Positions 1 through 8,519 of a stretch of DNA of 64,000 nucleotides are shown piece after piece. Positions within the stretch are counted from its first letter, which is position 1, and each line of letters opens with the position of its first letter. The notes below the pieces were generated by a model. That model was not told the DNA's origin. It was given only the letters and a program-made list of their open reading frames with translations, and made no database searches. The DNA comes from Paenibacillus albidus (lineage in GTDB: Bacteria > Bacillota > Bacilli > Paenibacillales > Paenibacillaceae), in assembly GCF_014644435.1 (NCBI RefSeq), contig NZ_BMKR01000003.1:300933-364932 (forward strand), read 5' to 3'. The position numbers and the translations under genes are program-made.

Positions 1-312
1 CTTGCCATGGAGGAACACTTCGGGATAATCACCGCTCGCCAGCAGCAGCTGCCTGCGGTCCTGCAGCGCGTCTGTCGGAGCCAGATCCCACTTCAGCTTC
101 ACGTCAAATTTGTCTTCGATAAATTTCGTGAATTCATTGTCCTCCATAGGAGCTTTGCCCTGCGGAGCAAAGAAGGTCATGGTTACCGGTCCGGCACTCT
201 CTTTGCCTCCACTGCTGTTCTGTGTATCATTTCCCCGGGTTGAGCTGCATGCAGATAACACAGTGATTGAAGCAAAGATTACCAACAACATCGAAATCCA
301 AGATTTTTTCAA
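1..312 (-). CDS. Sugar ABC transporter solute-binding lipoprotein, N-terminal part (runs off window)
   Basis: This is the 5' end of a gene whose remainder lies beyond the left edge. The start is a TTG at 312-310, seven bases after a GGAGGAG site, so an ATG-only search would miss it. The readable 104 residues begin MKKSWISMLLV, a hydrophobic signal peptide ending in the lipobox LSAC, followed by a Ser/Gly-rich linker and then VTMTFFAPQGKAPMEDNEF, the usual opening of family-1 extracellular sugar-binding proteins of the LplA/YtcQ type. It follows the two permease genes in the same orientation (98 bp after the second), so it should be the membrane-anchored substrate receptor of that importer. 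Substrate is inferred only from the neighbouring fucosidase and galactosidase genes. Confidence 0.85.
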   Translation of the reverse strand, partial: MKKSWISMLLVIFASITVLSACSSTRGNDTQNSSGGKESAGPVTMTFFAPQGKAPMEDNEFTKFIEDKFDVKLKWDLAPTDALQDRRQLLLASGDYPEVFLHGK

Positions 313-410
313 ATCTGACTCCTCCTTTTTTAGGCACGCGGCATAAATTCATGTCATTGTACTATAATCAAGCACTCTCCCGGAAGCCAAAGCGGTCCCC
401 TCACCCCCTT

Positions 411-1331
411 TCAGCCCTTCAATGAACCTACCATAACCCCTTTGACAAAATGCCTCTGAACGAATGGATACATGATCAGAATCGGAATGCTGGCCACCAC
501 GATCAAAGCGTATTTGAGCACTTGTTCAAAGCCCTGATCGCGGAGCTGCTGGCTCGTATTGGCAAGCATCGCCGGATCGGCGGCATTCAGAATCAGCAGA
601 TTGCGCAGCACATACTGCAGCGGGAACAAATGCTCGGAGCGGAGGTAAATCAGCGCATCAAAGTACGCATTCCAGTGACCCACCGCATACATCAGCGTCA
701 TCACGGCCAGAATGGGCTTCGATAAGGGAAGAACGACGCTGAGCAAATACCGGATATCCCGGCAGCCATCGACTTCAGCCGCCTCCCCCAGCTCCTCGGG
801 AATCGAGGATTGAAAGAATGTTCTTGCCACAATGACCTGGAACACCGCCAGTGCCCCCGGCAGCCACATGGCCCAGCGGGTATCCAGCAGATGAAGATCC
901 TTCATCAGCAGGTAGGTCGGAATAAGACCGCCGTCAAAAAACATGGTAATCATCATAAACACCAGGATGGCGCTGCGGCCATAAAACGATTTGCGGGACA
1001 AGGGATAGGCCAGCATCACGGTCATCCCTACATTAATCAGCGTACCCACCACGGTATAGATAATTGTGTTGTAGAACCCGAGCATCAGCTGCGAGCTTTT
1101 AAAAATAGACACATAAGCCTTCAGGTTGAACTCTACCGGAAACAGCCAGACCTGCCCGGACATCACCGCCCGCGAGGAGCTGAAGGAGGAGCTGACGATA
1201 TATAGCAGCGGATAAAAAACAATTAACAGAACAAGCACCAGAAATGCATAGTTGAAGCCCATAAATACACGGTCACCGGGCGTATCTTTGATCCGGTTCC
1301 TTCTAAGCATAGGGAGGCCCTCCTTTACCAT
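411..1331 (-). CDS. Carbohydrate ABC transporter permease, LplC/YtcP type
   Basis: Inner-membrane permease of a sugar importer, 306 residues. Hydrophobic segments begin at about residue 24 (NYAFLVLVLLIVFYPLLYIV). The coupling motif EELGEAAEVDG, which contacts the ATPase, is near residue 177, and the protein ends VKGVMVGSLKG, typical of LplC-like permeases. Its start overlaps the end of the upstream permease by 7 bp, implying translational coupling. No ATPase gene is present; in Bacillus and Paenibacillus such importers commonly share an MsmX-type ATPase encoded elsewhere, and I infer that here. With the partner permease and the lipoprotein at the left edge it forms one importer beside glycosidase genes. 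Confidence 0.93.
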   Translation of the reverse strand: MVKEGLPMLRRNRIKDTPGDRVFMGFNYAFLVLVLLIVFYPLLYIVSSSFSSSRAVMSGQVWLFPVEFNLKAYVSIFKSSQLMLGFYNTIIYTVVGTLINVGMTVMLAYPLSRKSFYGRSAILVFMMITMFFDGGLIPTYLLMKDLHLLDTRWAMWLPGALAVFQVIVARTFFQSSIPEELGEAAEVDGCRDIRYLLSVVLPLSKPILAVMTLMYAVGHWNAYFDALIYLRSEHLFPLQYVLRNLLILNAADPAMLANTSQQLRDQGFEQVLKYALIVVASIPILIMYPFVQRHFVKGVMVGSLKG

Positions 1332-2314
1332 AAGCTGTTCTTGGACACTTTTCGGGAAATCGCATTGACAAGGACCAGCAGGATAAGGTTAATGATGGAG
1401 TTGAACAATCCCACCGCCGAGGAGAAGCTAAAGTTCGCCCCAATCAGCCCCACCTTGTACACATAGGTTGAAATGACCTCGGAAGCACTTGTATTCAGCG
1501 GATTCTGCATCAAAAAGATTTTCTCAAAGCCTACGCCCATGATGCTGCCCAGGCTCAAAATAAGCATAATTACAGTGACCGGTATCAGACTTGGAATATC
1601 GATATGCCAGATTTTTTTGAGCCGGGAAGCTCCATCCATCCGGGCCGCCTCGTAGAGGGAAGGGTCCACTCCGGCCAACGCCGCGATATATATAATCGAG
1701 GAATATCCCATGCCCTGCCACACGCCCGACCAGACATAAATGGATTTGAAATATTCCGGAATGCCCATAAAGTTCGTCATCGGCAGTCCAAGCAGAGTGA
1801 ACAATCTGTCCACAACCCCCACATGCGGAGACAACATCAGAATAATAATGGAGACCATAACGACTGTAGAGATAAAATGCGGGGCGTAGGTTACCATCTG
1901 CACTGTCTTTTTGAAGTAACCGGTCCGTATTTCGTTCAAAGCCAGAGCGAGCAGGATCGGGATCGGAAACCCGGCAAGCAAGGAGTAGAAGCTGATTCCG
2001 ATCGTATTTTTGATCAGCAGCCAGAAGTTGGGCGAATCGAAAAAGGCCTCAAAGTGTTTGAGCCCCACCCACGGGCTCCCCCAAATGCCTTTCACGACAC
2101 TGAAATCCTTAAAGGCAATTTGTACACCAACCATGGGAATGTATTTGAAGATGAACAGATACAATACCGGCGGCAATACCAATAAATACAGCTCCCAATG
2201 CTTCTTAAGACTTTTCAGAAAAGGGTGCTGCTTTTTGCGCTCCACCGGGTTCATCCCTTTCCGGAGCTCTATCGGTGTGGGTAAGCTGTCTGACGTTTGC
2301 CTCATTCGCCTCAC
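1325..2314 (-). CDS. Carbohydrate ABC transporter permease, LplB type
   Basis: First gene of the importer operon, 329 residues. After a basic cytoplasmic N-terminus (PVERKKQHPFLKSLKKHWEL) come six or so hydrophobic segments. The opening YIPMVGVQIAFKDFSVVKGI is a hallmark of the LplB family, and the EAA coupling loop (YEAARMDGASRLKKIWHI) lies near residue 222. It pairs with the LplC-type permease downstream, which it overlaps by 7 bp. A cre-like site lies about 110 bp upstream and a terminator for the preceding glycosidase operon about 220 bp upstream, so the importer probably has its own promoter. Substrate not identifiable from sequence. Confidence 0.93.
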   Translation of the reverse strand: MRRMRQTSDSLPTPIELRKGMNPVERKKQHPFLKSLKKHWELYLLVLPPVLYLFIFKYIPMVGVQIAFKDFSVVKGIWGSPWVGLKHFEAFFDSPNFWLLIKNTIGISFYSLLAGFPIPILLALALNEIRTGYFKKTVQMVTYAPHFISTVVMVSIIILMLSPHVGVVDRLFTLLGLPMTNFMGIPEYFKSIYVWSGVWQGMGYSSIIYIAALAGVDPSLYEAARMDGASRLKKIWHIDIPSLIPVTVIMLILSLGSIMGVGFEKIFLMQNPLNTSASEVISTYVYKVGLIGANFSFSSAVGLFNSIINLILLVLVNAISRKVSKNSLW

Positions 2315-2420
2315 TCCCTCTGTGCTTTTTATGTGAGAATAACTGACAAATATAGAAAAATTCTATCCCTACCCACTCTTAAATTCCTCTATCAGGAATA
2401 GCGATGTGAAGATTGGTGTC

Positions 2421-2434
2421 AGGTAGCGCTTTCT
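2421..2434. promoter_or_regulatory. Putative cre (CcpA) site upstream of the importer operon
   Basis: On the minus strand this reads AGAAAGCGCTACCT, one mismatch from the CcpA catabolite-response consensus TGWAARCGYTWNCW. It sits about 107 bp before the first permease start. A nearly identical element (AGAAAGCGCTATCA) precedes the polysaccharide lyase gene near 52,370, which supports a shared regulator. Binding by another LacI-family protein is equally possible. Confidence 0.45.
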
Positions 2435-2535
2435 TAGAAACGATAGTACCCCGGGCAGCATCCTTTAAGCAATTCGCAATTTTCTCTGACCTCTCCATAT
2501 TCCATAAACCCTTGCCGGACAAGGGAAAATCGGCG

Positions 2536-2571
2536 CAAAAAAACCCGGGGGCCCTATACTCTTCCCCAGGT
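2536..2571 (-). terminator. Intrinsic terminator of the glycosidase operon
   Basis: Read on the minus strand, ACCTGGGG pairs across a loop with CCCCGGGT and is followed by seven T. It lies just after the stop of the GH29 gene that ends at 2588, separating the glycosidase genes from the importer genes. Confidence 0.8.
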
Positions 2572-2587
2572 CTGCTGATGCAGCTTA

Positions 2588-3997
2588 TTAAATTGTAACG
2601 AGCCGGAAGGCATGGGTGATCGGCGTTTGGTCCGCAGCTGCCGTGGGCAGCAGCTCTACCACCAGCCCGGCCTCCGTGTTCCGGAACTCCAGCGGACCAT
2701 CCAGCCCGAGCAGTTGAACCCGCTGCACACTCCCAGTGTAAGGAATGAGGATCTGCTGACTTACAGCCTCATCCTCGCTCTTGTACAGGCGGAAAGCGTA
2801 GGTGATGCTGTCCTTGCAGGTGAATGCCCATTCACCTGTAAAATAAGGCCCGCAGATTCGCGTTCCGTAGATGCCCTCACCGTTGACTTTGAGCCAGGCA
2901 CCCAGCTCCCTGATGCTCTTAACTGCACCTCCCGGAAGGCGCCCATCCGGCTGCGGGCCCACGTTCAGAGCCAGGTTCCCGCCCTTGGCCACTACTTCCA
3001 GGAGGATATGCGCGAGCTGCCTGGCCGTCTTATACTGATCATCAAAACCGAAAGCAAAGGAGTTGCCCACCGTAATACAGCTCTCCCACGGAATATTCAT
3101 CGGCTCCTCAGGGATCGTCTGCTCCGGTGTCACAATGTTCTCATAGGGACCTCCCACCGTACGGTCTGCCGCCAGGAGCCAAGGCTGCGTCTTCCGGGCT
3201 TTCTCCACGACCTCGCCCAGACGGATATCCTGGCCTTTTCGGCCGGCCCGCACCCAACCGGCATCCAGCCACAGACATTCGATTCTGCCGTATTTGGTCA
3301 ATAGCTCCAGAATTTGCGTATGCGTAAATTCTACGAACTTTTCCCACAGCCAGGGATATTGCTCCGGATCGTAGGAGGGGCCCCGCCACATATGCCGTCC
3401 ACGCTCCATGCCGGGCGCCCAGTAATAAGGCGTGTGCCAGTCCGCTTTGGAGAAATAAGCCGAGATCCCCAGTCCCTTGGCCCGGAACGCATCAAACAGC
3501 TCCCGGCAAATATCGGCGTATTTATGCGTATGAAACGGCGTGTCCGGCCCTGTAATGCGGTAGTCCGTCGTATGTGTATCCCACATACAGAAGCCATCAT
3601 GATGTTTGGTGGTGAACAGGAAATACTTGAAGCCGTTATCTGCCGCCAGCTCTGCCCATTTCTCCGGCTGAAAACGAATCGGATTAAAGGTCTTGTTCAG
3701 ATCAAAATATTCCCGCTTGAACTCCTCCATATCGTCGGTCCAGTCAATATCGTTGCGGGACCAATCGCCGTCGTCGTCGCTCAGCGCCCAGGATTCGACT
3801 AATCCAAGCTGTGAATACGGTCCCCAGTGCATCATCAGCCCCAGCTTCTGGTCTTTGAACCACTCCAGGCGCTCCTGCAGCAGCGGCTCCTCCGGCTGGA
3901 CCCACTCTTCTTCTTTGCTGAAGTTGTGTACACCGGATGCAACGGCCTGTTCCTCCTGATCCGGCAGAGTATCCTTGGGTTCGCTCATCGCATTCAT
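2588..3997 (-). CDS. Alpha-L-fucosidase, GH29
   Basis: Hydrolyses terminal alpha-L-fucose from glycans. The 469 residues have no signal peptide, so the enzyme is probably cytoplasmic and acts on imported oligosaccharides. The GH29 core runs from about residue 40 (DQKLGLMMHWGPYSQLG), with the KHHDGFCMWD motif near 131 and the likely nucleophile Asp in CLWLDAGW near 247. The C-terminal part (from about 375) has the beta-sandwich look of the family. Last gene of a three-gene run, 84 bp after the GH35 gene and followed by a terminator. Acid/base residue not assigned, as it is poorly conserved in GH29. Confidence 0.93.
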   Translation of the reverse strand: MNAMSEPKDTLPDQEEQAVASGVHNFSKEEEWVQPEEPLLQERLEWFKDQKLGLMMHWGPYSQLGLVESWALSDDDGDWSRNDIDWTDDMEEFKREYFDLNKTFNPIRFQPEKWAELAADNGFKYFLFTTKHHDGFCMWDTHTTDYRITGPDTPFHTHKYADICRELFDAFRAKGLGISAYFSKADWHTPYYWAPGMERGRHMWRGPSYDPEQYPWLWEKFVEFTHTQILELLTKYGRIECLWLDAGWVRAGRKGQDIRLGEVVEKARKTQPWLLAADRTVGGPYENIVTPEQTIPEEPMNIPWESCITVGNSFAFGFDDQYKTARQLAHILLEVVAKGGNLALNVGPQPDGRLPGGAVKSIRELGAWLKVNGEGIYGTRICGPYFTGEWAFTCKDSITYAFRLYKSEDEAVSQQILIPYTGSVQRVQLLGLDGPLEFRNTEAGLVVELLPTAAADQTPITHAFRLVTI

Positions 3998-4081
3998 CTC
4001 CTAAACTGTAATTTCGCGTCCACACCCCCACCGTATACCCTTTTCCGGAGATTGCACAATTCTCAATAATCGTTTGCTATG

Positions 4082-5845
4082 CTATTTTCCAGTTACGGAG
4101 CCCAAATCCGGTGTATCCACGAATGTTACGGCCCGGTTCACGGTCCCATGCAGCTCGAATACCACAATATCATTGTCCCCTTGGCGCAAGAGCGGTGCCG
4201 GCACATACAAGGTTTGCTGCGGACCTTTGTTCCAATACCGCCCCAGATTGAACCCGTTGATGAACACAACCCCCTTGGTCCACCCATCCAGCCTCAGGAA
4301 GGTGTCTTTCACCTCATCTGCCTGAAGTGTCCCCCGGTAAAAAGCCGGACATTCCTGTACAGAAGCCGCCTCAAATTGCAAAGGTGACAAATCCGCAAGC
4401 GGGAGACAATGAATTGTCCAGTTAAATAAAAATTGAAAACCATGCCGGACCCCCCCGGTAATCCCCTTGGGGTCTTTCAAGTAGGGACCGTAGTTGATCC
4501 GCCCCATATTCTCAACAAGAATGCAAATCTCAGCACCTTCCGCCGGCACCCCGAACGCTACCGTCAGCTCAGAGTTGCCGCGTTCCAGCACACCCTGAAC
4601 CTGCCCGTCCAGCAATACCAGCGCGCGGTCCCGCACTTCCTGAATAACAAACTCCTGCCTCTCCCGGGGACCGGATATTCTGGTGCGGTATACGATAAAC
4701 CCATAGTCCTGGCCTAGCTTCTCCATGGGCTCGGGATTCGTCGTTTGGATGGGGGCGGATAACCGGTCTGTTTGAGAGAGCAGATCGGCCTGTTCCGTCA
4801 TTTCCACCTGACCATAAGCGATCCTGCCGATAGGGGCTGGCAGCGTCAAGGGGCTTATCCCCGTATGCCGGGTAATCAGGTCACGAACGGCGTAAAATTT
4901 CGCAGTCGGCTCCCCCGCTTCGCTCAACAGCGAATCATAATCGTAGCTGGTGATCGTCGGCTCATATTGATCCCTTTGCTGACAGTTCGCACCGTTATAG
5001 AATCCGAAATTGGTCCCGCCATGGAACATGTAGAAATTAACCGATGCCTTCTCGGCCAGCATCTCCCCGAACACCCGGGCGACTTCGGCAACGTCTCTGG
5101 TGTGATGCGCTTCTCCCCAATGATCGAACCAGCCGTTCCAGTACTCCATGCACATCAGCGGCTGGTCCGCACGATATTCCCGCAGTTTGGCAAAGGCTTC
5201 TTTTGCACCGGAGCCAAAGTTCACCGTAGACAACACTCCCGGCACTGATCCCGCCTGCAGCATTGCATCCGTGGGCCCATCCGAGGTGAACAGCAGCACA
5301 TCCATCCCCCGGCTGACCATGCCTTGGCGCAAATACGCCAAATATTCGGCATCGTTCCCAAAGCTGCCGTATTCATTCTCTATTTGCATGGCAATAATCG
5401 GCCCGCCATTGGTGCAAAGAAGCGGCCTTAGCCGGGGCAACAGCACATCATAGTAGGCATCCACCCGTTCCAGAAATTTCTCGTCATAGCAGCGCAGCCG
5501 GATATCCGCGTGTGCGAGCAGCCATGAGGGCAATCCGCCGAACTCCCACTCTGCGCATATATAGGGGCTCGGACGCACAATTACAAATAGACCCAGACCG
5601 GCGGCAGTTTGAATGAAGCGTTCGATATCCGCCATGCCTTCAAAATGAAACTGCCCGGGCTGCGGCTCATGAAAATTCCAAGGCACATAGGTTTCCACTG
5701 TGTTGAAGCCGCAGGCCTTCAATTTCTGCAGCCGGTCTGACCAATATTCAGGGACAATCCTGAAATAATGCAAGGCTCCCGACAGAATTTGCACGGGCAC
5801 TCCATCATAGATGAATTGTGCTCCTTTATAATCAAACGTCGCCAT
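4082..5845 (-). CDS. Beta-galactosidase, GH35
   Basis: Removes beta-linked galactose from oligosaccharides. 587 residues, no signal peptide. The N-terminal TIM barrel shows the GH35 landmarks: GALHYFRIVPEYW near residue 24, ETYVPWNFHEPQPG near 51, the proton donor in QIENEYGSFG (about 156) and the nucleophile Glu in CMEYWNGWFDHWGE (about 234). C-terminal beta domains follow, with the typical GFNLGRYWNKGPQQTLYVP near 535. Start ATG follows GGGGAGGTTGCCAA. It overlaps the upstream fucosidase by 14 bp, so the two are likely translated together. A fucosidase-galactosidase-fucosidase set suggests glycans capped with fucose over galactose; the actual substrate is unknown. Confidence 0.94.
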   Translation of the reverse strand: MATFDYKGAQFIYDGVPVQILSGALHYFRIVPEYWSDRLQKLKACGFNTVETYVPWNFHEPQPGQFHFEGMADIERFIQTAAGLGLFVIVRPSPYICAEWEFGGLPSWLLAHADIRLRCYDEKFLERVDAYYDVLLPRLRPLLCTNGGPIIAMQIENEYGSFGNDAEYLAYLRQGMVSRGMDVLLFTSDGPTDAMLQAGSVPGVLSTVNFGSGAKEAFAKLREYRADQPLMCMEYWNGWFDHWGEAHHTRDVAEVARVFGEMLAEKASVNFYMFHGGTNFGFYNGANCQQRDQYEPTITSYDYDSLLSEAGEPTAKFYAVRDLITRHTGISPLTLPAPIGRIAYGQVEMTEQADLLSQTDRLSAPIQTTNPEPMEKLGQDYGFIVYRTRISGPRERQEFVIQEVRDRALVLLDGQVQGVLERGNSELTVAFGVPAEGAEICILVENMGRINYGPYLKDPKGITGGVRHGFQFLFNWTIHCLPLADLSPLQFEAASVQECPAFYRGTLQADEVKDTFLRLDGWTKGVVFINGFNLGRYWNKGPQQTLYVPAPLLRQGDNDIVVFELHGTVNRAVTFVDTPDLGSVTGK

Positions 5846-7373
5846 TTGGCAACCTCCCCTGATCGCTCAAATATACCCCAAACCCCGATAGAGCCGGGCA
5901 CCATCTGGATTCATGAATGGTCAGCCGAAGATATCTGGCGGTGACCGGTGCGAAGCAGGCGATCCGCTTATACCCAACGACCGTTCCCCGGTACAGCATT
6001 TTCCAATCGTCCCCGTCTTTGTACTCCAGCACGAAGCTTTCAATCCGCTGGCCTGTCTGGATAGGCTCTGTTAGCACCAACCGGTCAAAGATCTTCTTCT
6101 CCTGCAGATCCAGCTCAATCCAGGCCTGTTCCGTTCCCTCACAGGGACACCAGAACGTATTCCGGTCCCCGTCCAGCAGGCAGGAGGTTTGGTGAGCTTC
6201 ATCTTTCGTTTCCGATGCACGCAGCAACGCCTGAGCGGCCAGGTTCACCCGAAAAGTGCTGCGCAGGACACACCCAAACTGCCGCAGCCGCAACGCATCC
6301 TGTTCATGGATACGCCCCCGCGTATCCGGCGGAAGATTCAGCAGGAAGTTGGCATTGCCGCCAACCGCCCCATAATAGATGCCGAGCAGCTCATCCAGTG
6401 TCTTGACTTGAGTGTCCTCGGAGGCATGATAGAACCAGCCCGGCCGGATCGACGTGTTCACTTCGGCGGGATACCATACCAGCTGATCTAAAGTTCCAAT
6501 CACCTCCCTGCTGCCTAAGTCACTGTCCTGCGTATTTCTCCTGCTTGAGAATTCGCGGTCATCCGCCTGTTGCGATTGCTCCTGAATTTTCTCATTATCC
6601 TGCAAATAAGCCGGCACAACGCTCCATTCCGAGGTGCGTGTATGCCCTGCCTCATTGCCGCACCAGCGGACATCAGGGCCACAGACCGAAATCACGGCCT
6701 CCGGCTGAAGCTTACGGATCAGTGCGTAATAGCGATCCCAATCATAGACCTGCCGTTTGCCATTCGGCCCTTCCCCGCAGGCCCCGTCGAACCACACACA
6801 AAAGATATCCCCGTAATTCGTCAACAGCTCCCGGAGCTGGTTGCAGAAAAATTCGTTATACCGCGCCGAATCCCCATAAGACGCTTCATGACGGTCCCAT
6901 GGCGACAAATAGATGCCGAACTGGATCCCGCCCTCCCGGCAGGCTTCGGCCACTTCCTTCACCAAGTCCCCGGTTCCATTCCGCCACGGGCTGCCCGCTA
7001 CCGTGTGATCCGTATATTTACTGGGCCACAGGCAAAAGCCGTCGTGGTGCTTGCAGGTTAGAATTAATCCCTGCATTCCGGCGGACTTGCACACCTCGAC
7101 CCATTGCCTTGCGCTGAGATCGGAAGGATTGAATATCGCCGGATCTTCATCGCCATGGCCCCATTCCCGGTCCGTGAACGTGTTCACCGTAAAATGAATA
7201 AAGGCATAGAACTCCAGCTCCTGCCACTTTACCTGACGTTCACTCGGTGCAATCCTTGCCGCAGCCTTCACTGGGTCCGCGGGTACTTCGGAAGCTGAAA
7301 CTCTGTCATTCTCCACCAGGCGTTTTCCCATAACAGGATCTCCTTTATCCGAATTTAATGGATGACTGCTCAT
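5832..7373 (-). CDS. Alpha-L-fucosidase, GH29, with C-terminal F5/8 (discoidin) domain
   Basis: Second and distinct fucosidase. Two starts have good ribosome sites: ATG at 7373 (GGGAGG, 7 nt) and ATG at 7331 (AAAGGAGA, 8 nt); the longer is given, 513 residues against 499. The catalytic barrel begins with FYAFIHFTVNTFTDREWG, carries KHHDGFCLWPSKYTDHTV and the likely nucleophile in FCVWFDGACGEG, a pattern of the GH29 subgroup active on alpha-1,3/1,4-linked fucose. From about residue 375 a coagulation-factor 5/8 type C-like beta-sandwich follows (LLDGDRNTFWCP; ARYLRLTIHES). No signal peptide. First gene of the glycosidase run, divergent from the AraC regulator at 7511. Confidence 0.92.
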   Translation of the reverse strand: MSSHPLNSDKGDPVMGKRLVENDRVSASEVPADPVKAAARIAPSERQVKWQELEFYAFIHFTVNTFTDREWGHGDEDPAIFNPSDLSARQWVEVCKSAGMQGLILTCKHHDGFCLWPSKYTDHTVAGSPWRNGTGDLVKEVAEACREGGIQFGIYLSPWDRHEASYGDSARYNEFFCNQLRELLTNYGDIFCVWFDGACGEGPNGKRQVYDWDRYYALIRKLQPEAVISVCGPDVRWCGNEAGHTRTSEWSVVPAYLQDNEKIQEQSQQADDREFSSRRNTQDSDLGSREVIGTLDQLVWYPAEVNTSIRPGWFYHASEDTQVKTLDELLGIYYGAVGGNANFLLNLPPDTRGRIHEQDALRLRQFGCVLRSTFRVNLAAQALLRASETKDEAHQTSCLLDGDRNTFWCPCEGTEQAWIELDLQEKKIFDRLVLTEPIQTGQRIESFVLEYKDGDDWKMLYRGTVVGYKRIACFAPVTARYLRLTIHESRWCPALSGFGVYLSDQGRLPNGDV

Positions 7374-7469
7374 AAACACGCCTCCCTTTCCCCTCCAATA
7401 TAAAAGCAACGGCGGCTGTCCGCCATCCACAAAACGTCCGAGTTTTTGACCTTTTGTGCCGGGGGGTTA

Positions 7470-7478
7470 TGATATAAT
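7470..7478 (+). promoter_or_regulatory. Extended -10 promoter of the AraC regulator gene
   Basis: TGATATAAT matches an extended -10 (TGnTATAAT) 32 bp before the AraC start codon. A TTGACC at 7446-7451 is 21 bp away, longer than ideal for a -35, which fits reliance on the extended -10. The divergent fucosidase promoter must lie in the same short region. Confidence 0.6.
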
Positions 7479-7510
7479 CGTTCCCAAGAAAAGATTGAGG
7501 AAGTGATTCC

Positions 7511-8410
7511 ATGGTTCCAGACATCATCTTTCCTAATATTACAAGCACGCTGCAAATCACGGGCTGCCACTTCGGGGAGAAACCTCCCGGCTGGTCCTAT
7601 CCGAAGCACCATCACCATTTGTATGAGGTGCTGTACTGCCAGGCAGGAGAAGCCAGGCTGTTGATTAACAGCGATGAGCTGCGCCTGTGTCCGGGAGATT
7701 GGCTACTCATAAGGGCCGGGGCCCGGCACGAGATCGTTAACCGGACTATAGATGAAGGTTGCTTCTCTTTTTTCAATATTCACTTTGATATCGACGATCA
7801 TGAAATGCGAAAGTCACTGAGCCGGTCCGAATACAGCTTCCTCCCGGCGCAGGTTGCGGCCGCCACCAATCTGCCTTCACACGTTGCAGAAATTGAGCTG
7901 AAGATGCACCAGAATCTACAGGAATCGTCCTTGTCCCCCCTGGAAGCCGAAACAAGACTATCCTTAACCCCTGCGCAAAAAACGTCTCTGCAAGCCTATA
8001 TCCTGCTGATTATTCATGAGATTATTCTTCTGCAGCCCGAAGCGGGAGATAGCGTACCGGAGGTTACGCAGGATACGACGATCCGCAAGGCGGATACCGC
8101 CCACCTGATCGAGGAACGGCTGAAGCATTTAATCTCGGCAGAGGGGTCGATTGCCGAGCTGGCCGGAGAGCTGAACATGAGCCGGAGCCAATGCAGCAAA
8201 ATATTCAAGAAGGTCTATGGCGTCTCTCCCCGCCAATACCTGACACAGCTGAAGCTGAATCTTGCGAAGCAGCTGCTGGTCAGCACGAACAATACGGTAG
8301 AGGATATCGCCGATGAGCTGGGGTTTCATTCGGTTAGCCATTTCTCCAGACAGTTTCGGCGGGGCACCGGCCTTTCTCCCAACCAGTTTCGCCCGCGCCA
8401 TATGACCTAA
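7511..8410 (+). CDS. AraC-family transcriptional regulator
   Basis: 299 residues. The N-terminal half is an AraC-type cupin sensor (YPKHHHHLYEVLYCQAGEA, residues about 34-52; PGDWLLIRAGARHEIVNR, about 65-80). The C-terminal HTH pair starts near residue 200 (IAELAGELNMSRSQCSKIFK, then VEDIADELGFHSVSHFSRQF) and ends GLSPNQFRPRH. It is divergent from the GH29-GH35-GH29 genes with about 140 bp between start codons, so it is the obvious candidate activator of that operon, probably responding to a released sugar. The downstream hairpin at 8415-8448 is better read as the terminator of the opposite-strand iol operon. Confidence 0.92.
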   Translation: MVPDIIFPNITSTLQITGCHFGEKPPGWSYPKHHHHLYEVLYCQAGEARLLINSDELRLCPGDWLLIRAGARHEIVNRTIDEGCFSFFNIHFDIDDHEMRKSLSRSEYSFLPAQVAAATNLPSHVAEIELKMHQNLQESSLSPLEAETRLSLTPAQKTSLQAYILLIIHEIILLQPEAGDSVPEVTQDTTIRKADTAHLIEERLKHLISAEGSIAELAGELNMSRSQCSKIFKKVYGVSPRQYLTQLKLNLAKQLLVSTNNTVEDIADELGFHSVSHFSRQFRRGTGLSPNQFRPRHMT

Positions 8411-8448
8411 AAAAAGAGGAGCCCCCCGTCACAAGCGGTGGCTCCTCT
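8408..8448 (-). terminator. Intrinsic terminator of the iolCADE operon
   Basis: AGAGGAGCC and GGCTCCTCT form a 9-bp stem; on the minus strand it is followed by seven T. On the plus strand there is no good T-run, so it mainly serves transcription coming from iolE, though it lies directly after the AraC stop codon. Confidence 0.8.
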
Positions 8449-8519
8449 GTTATAACTGCATCTTTATGGTATGACTCTCCCGCAGACTAACGCTGCCCAG
8501 TTTTCCTCTTAGGCCAGGA

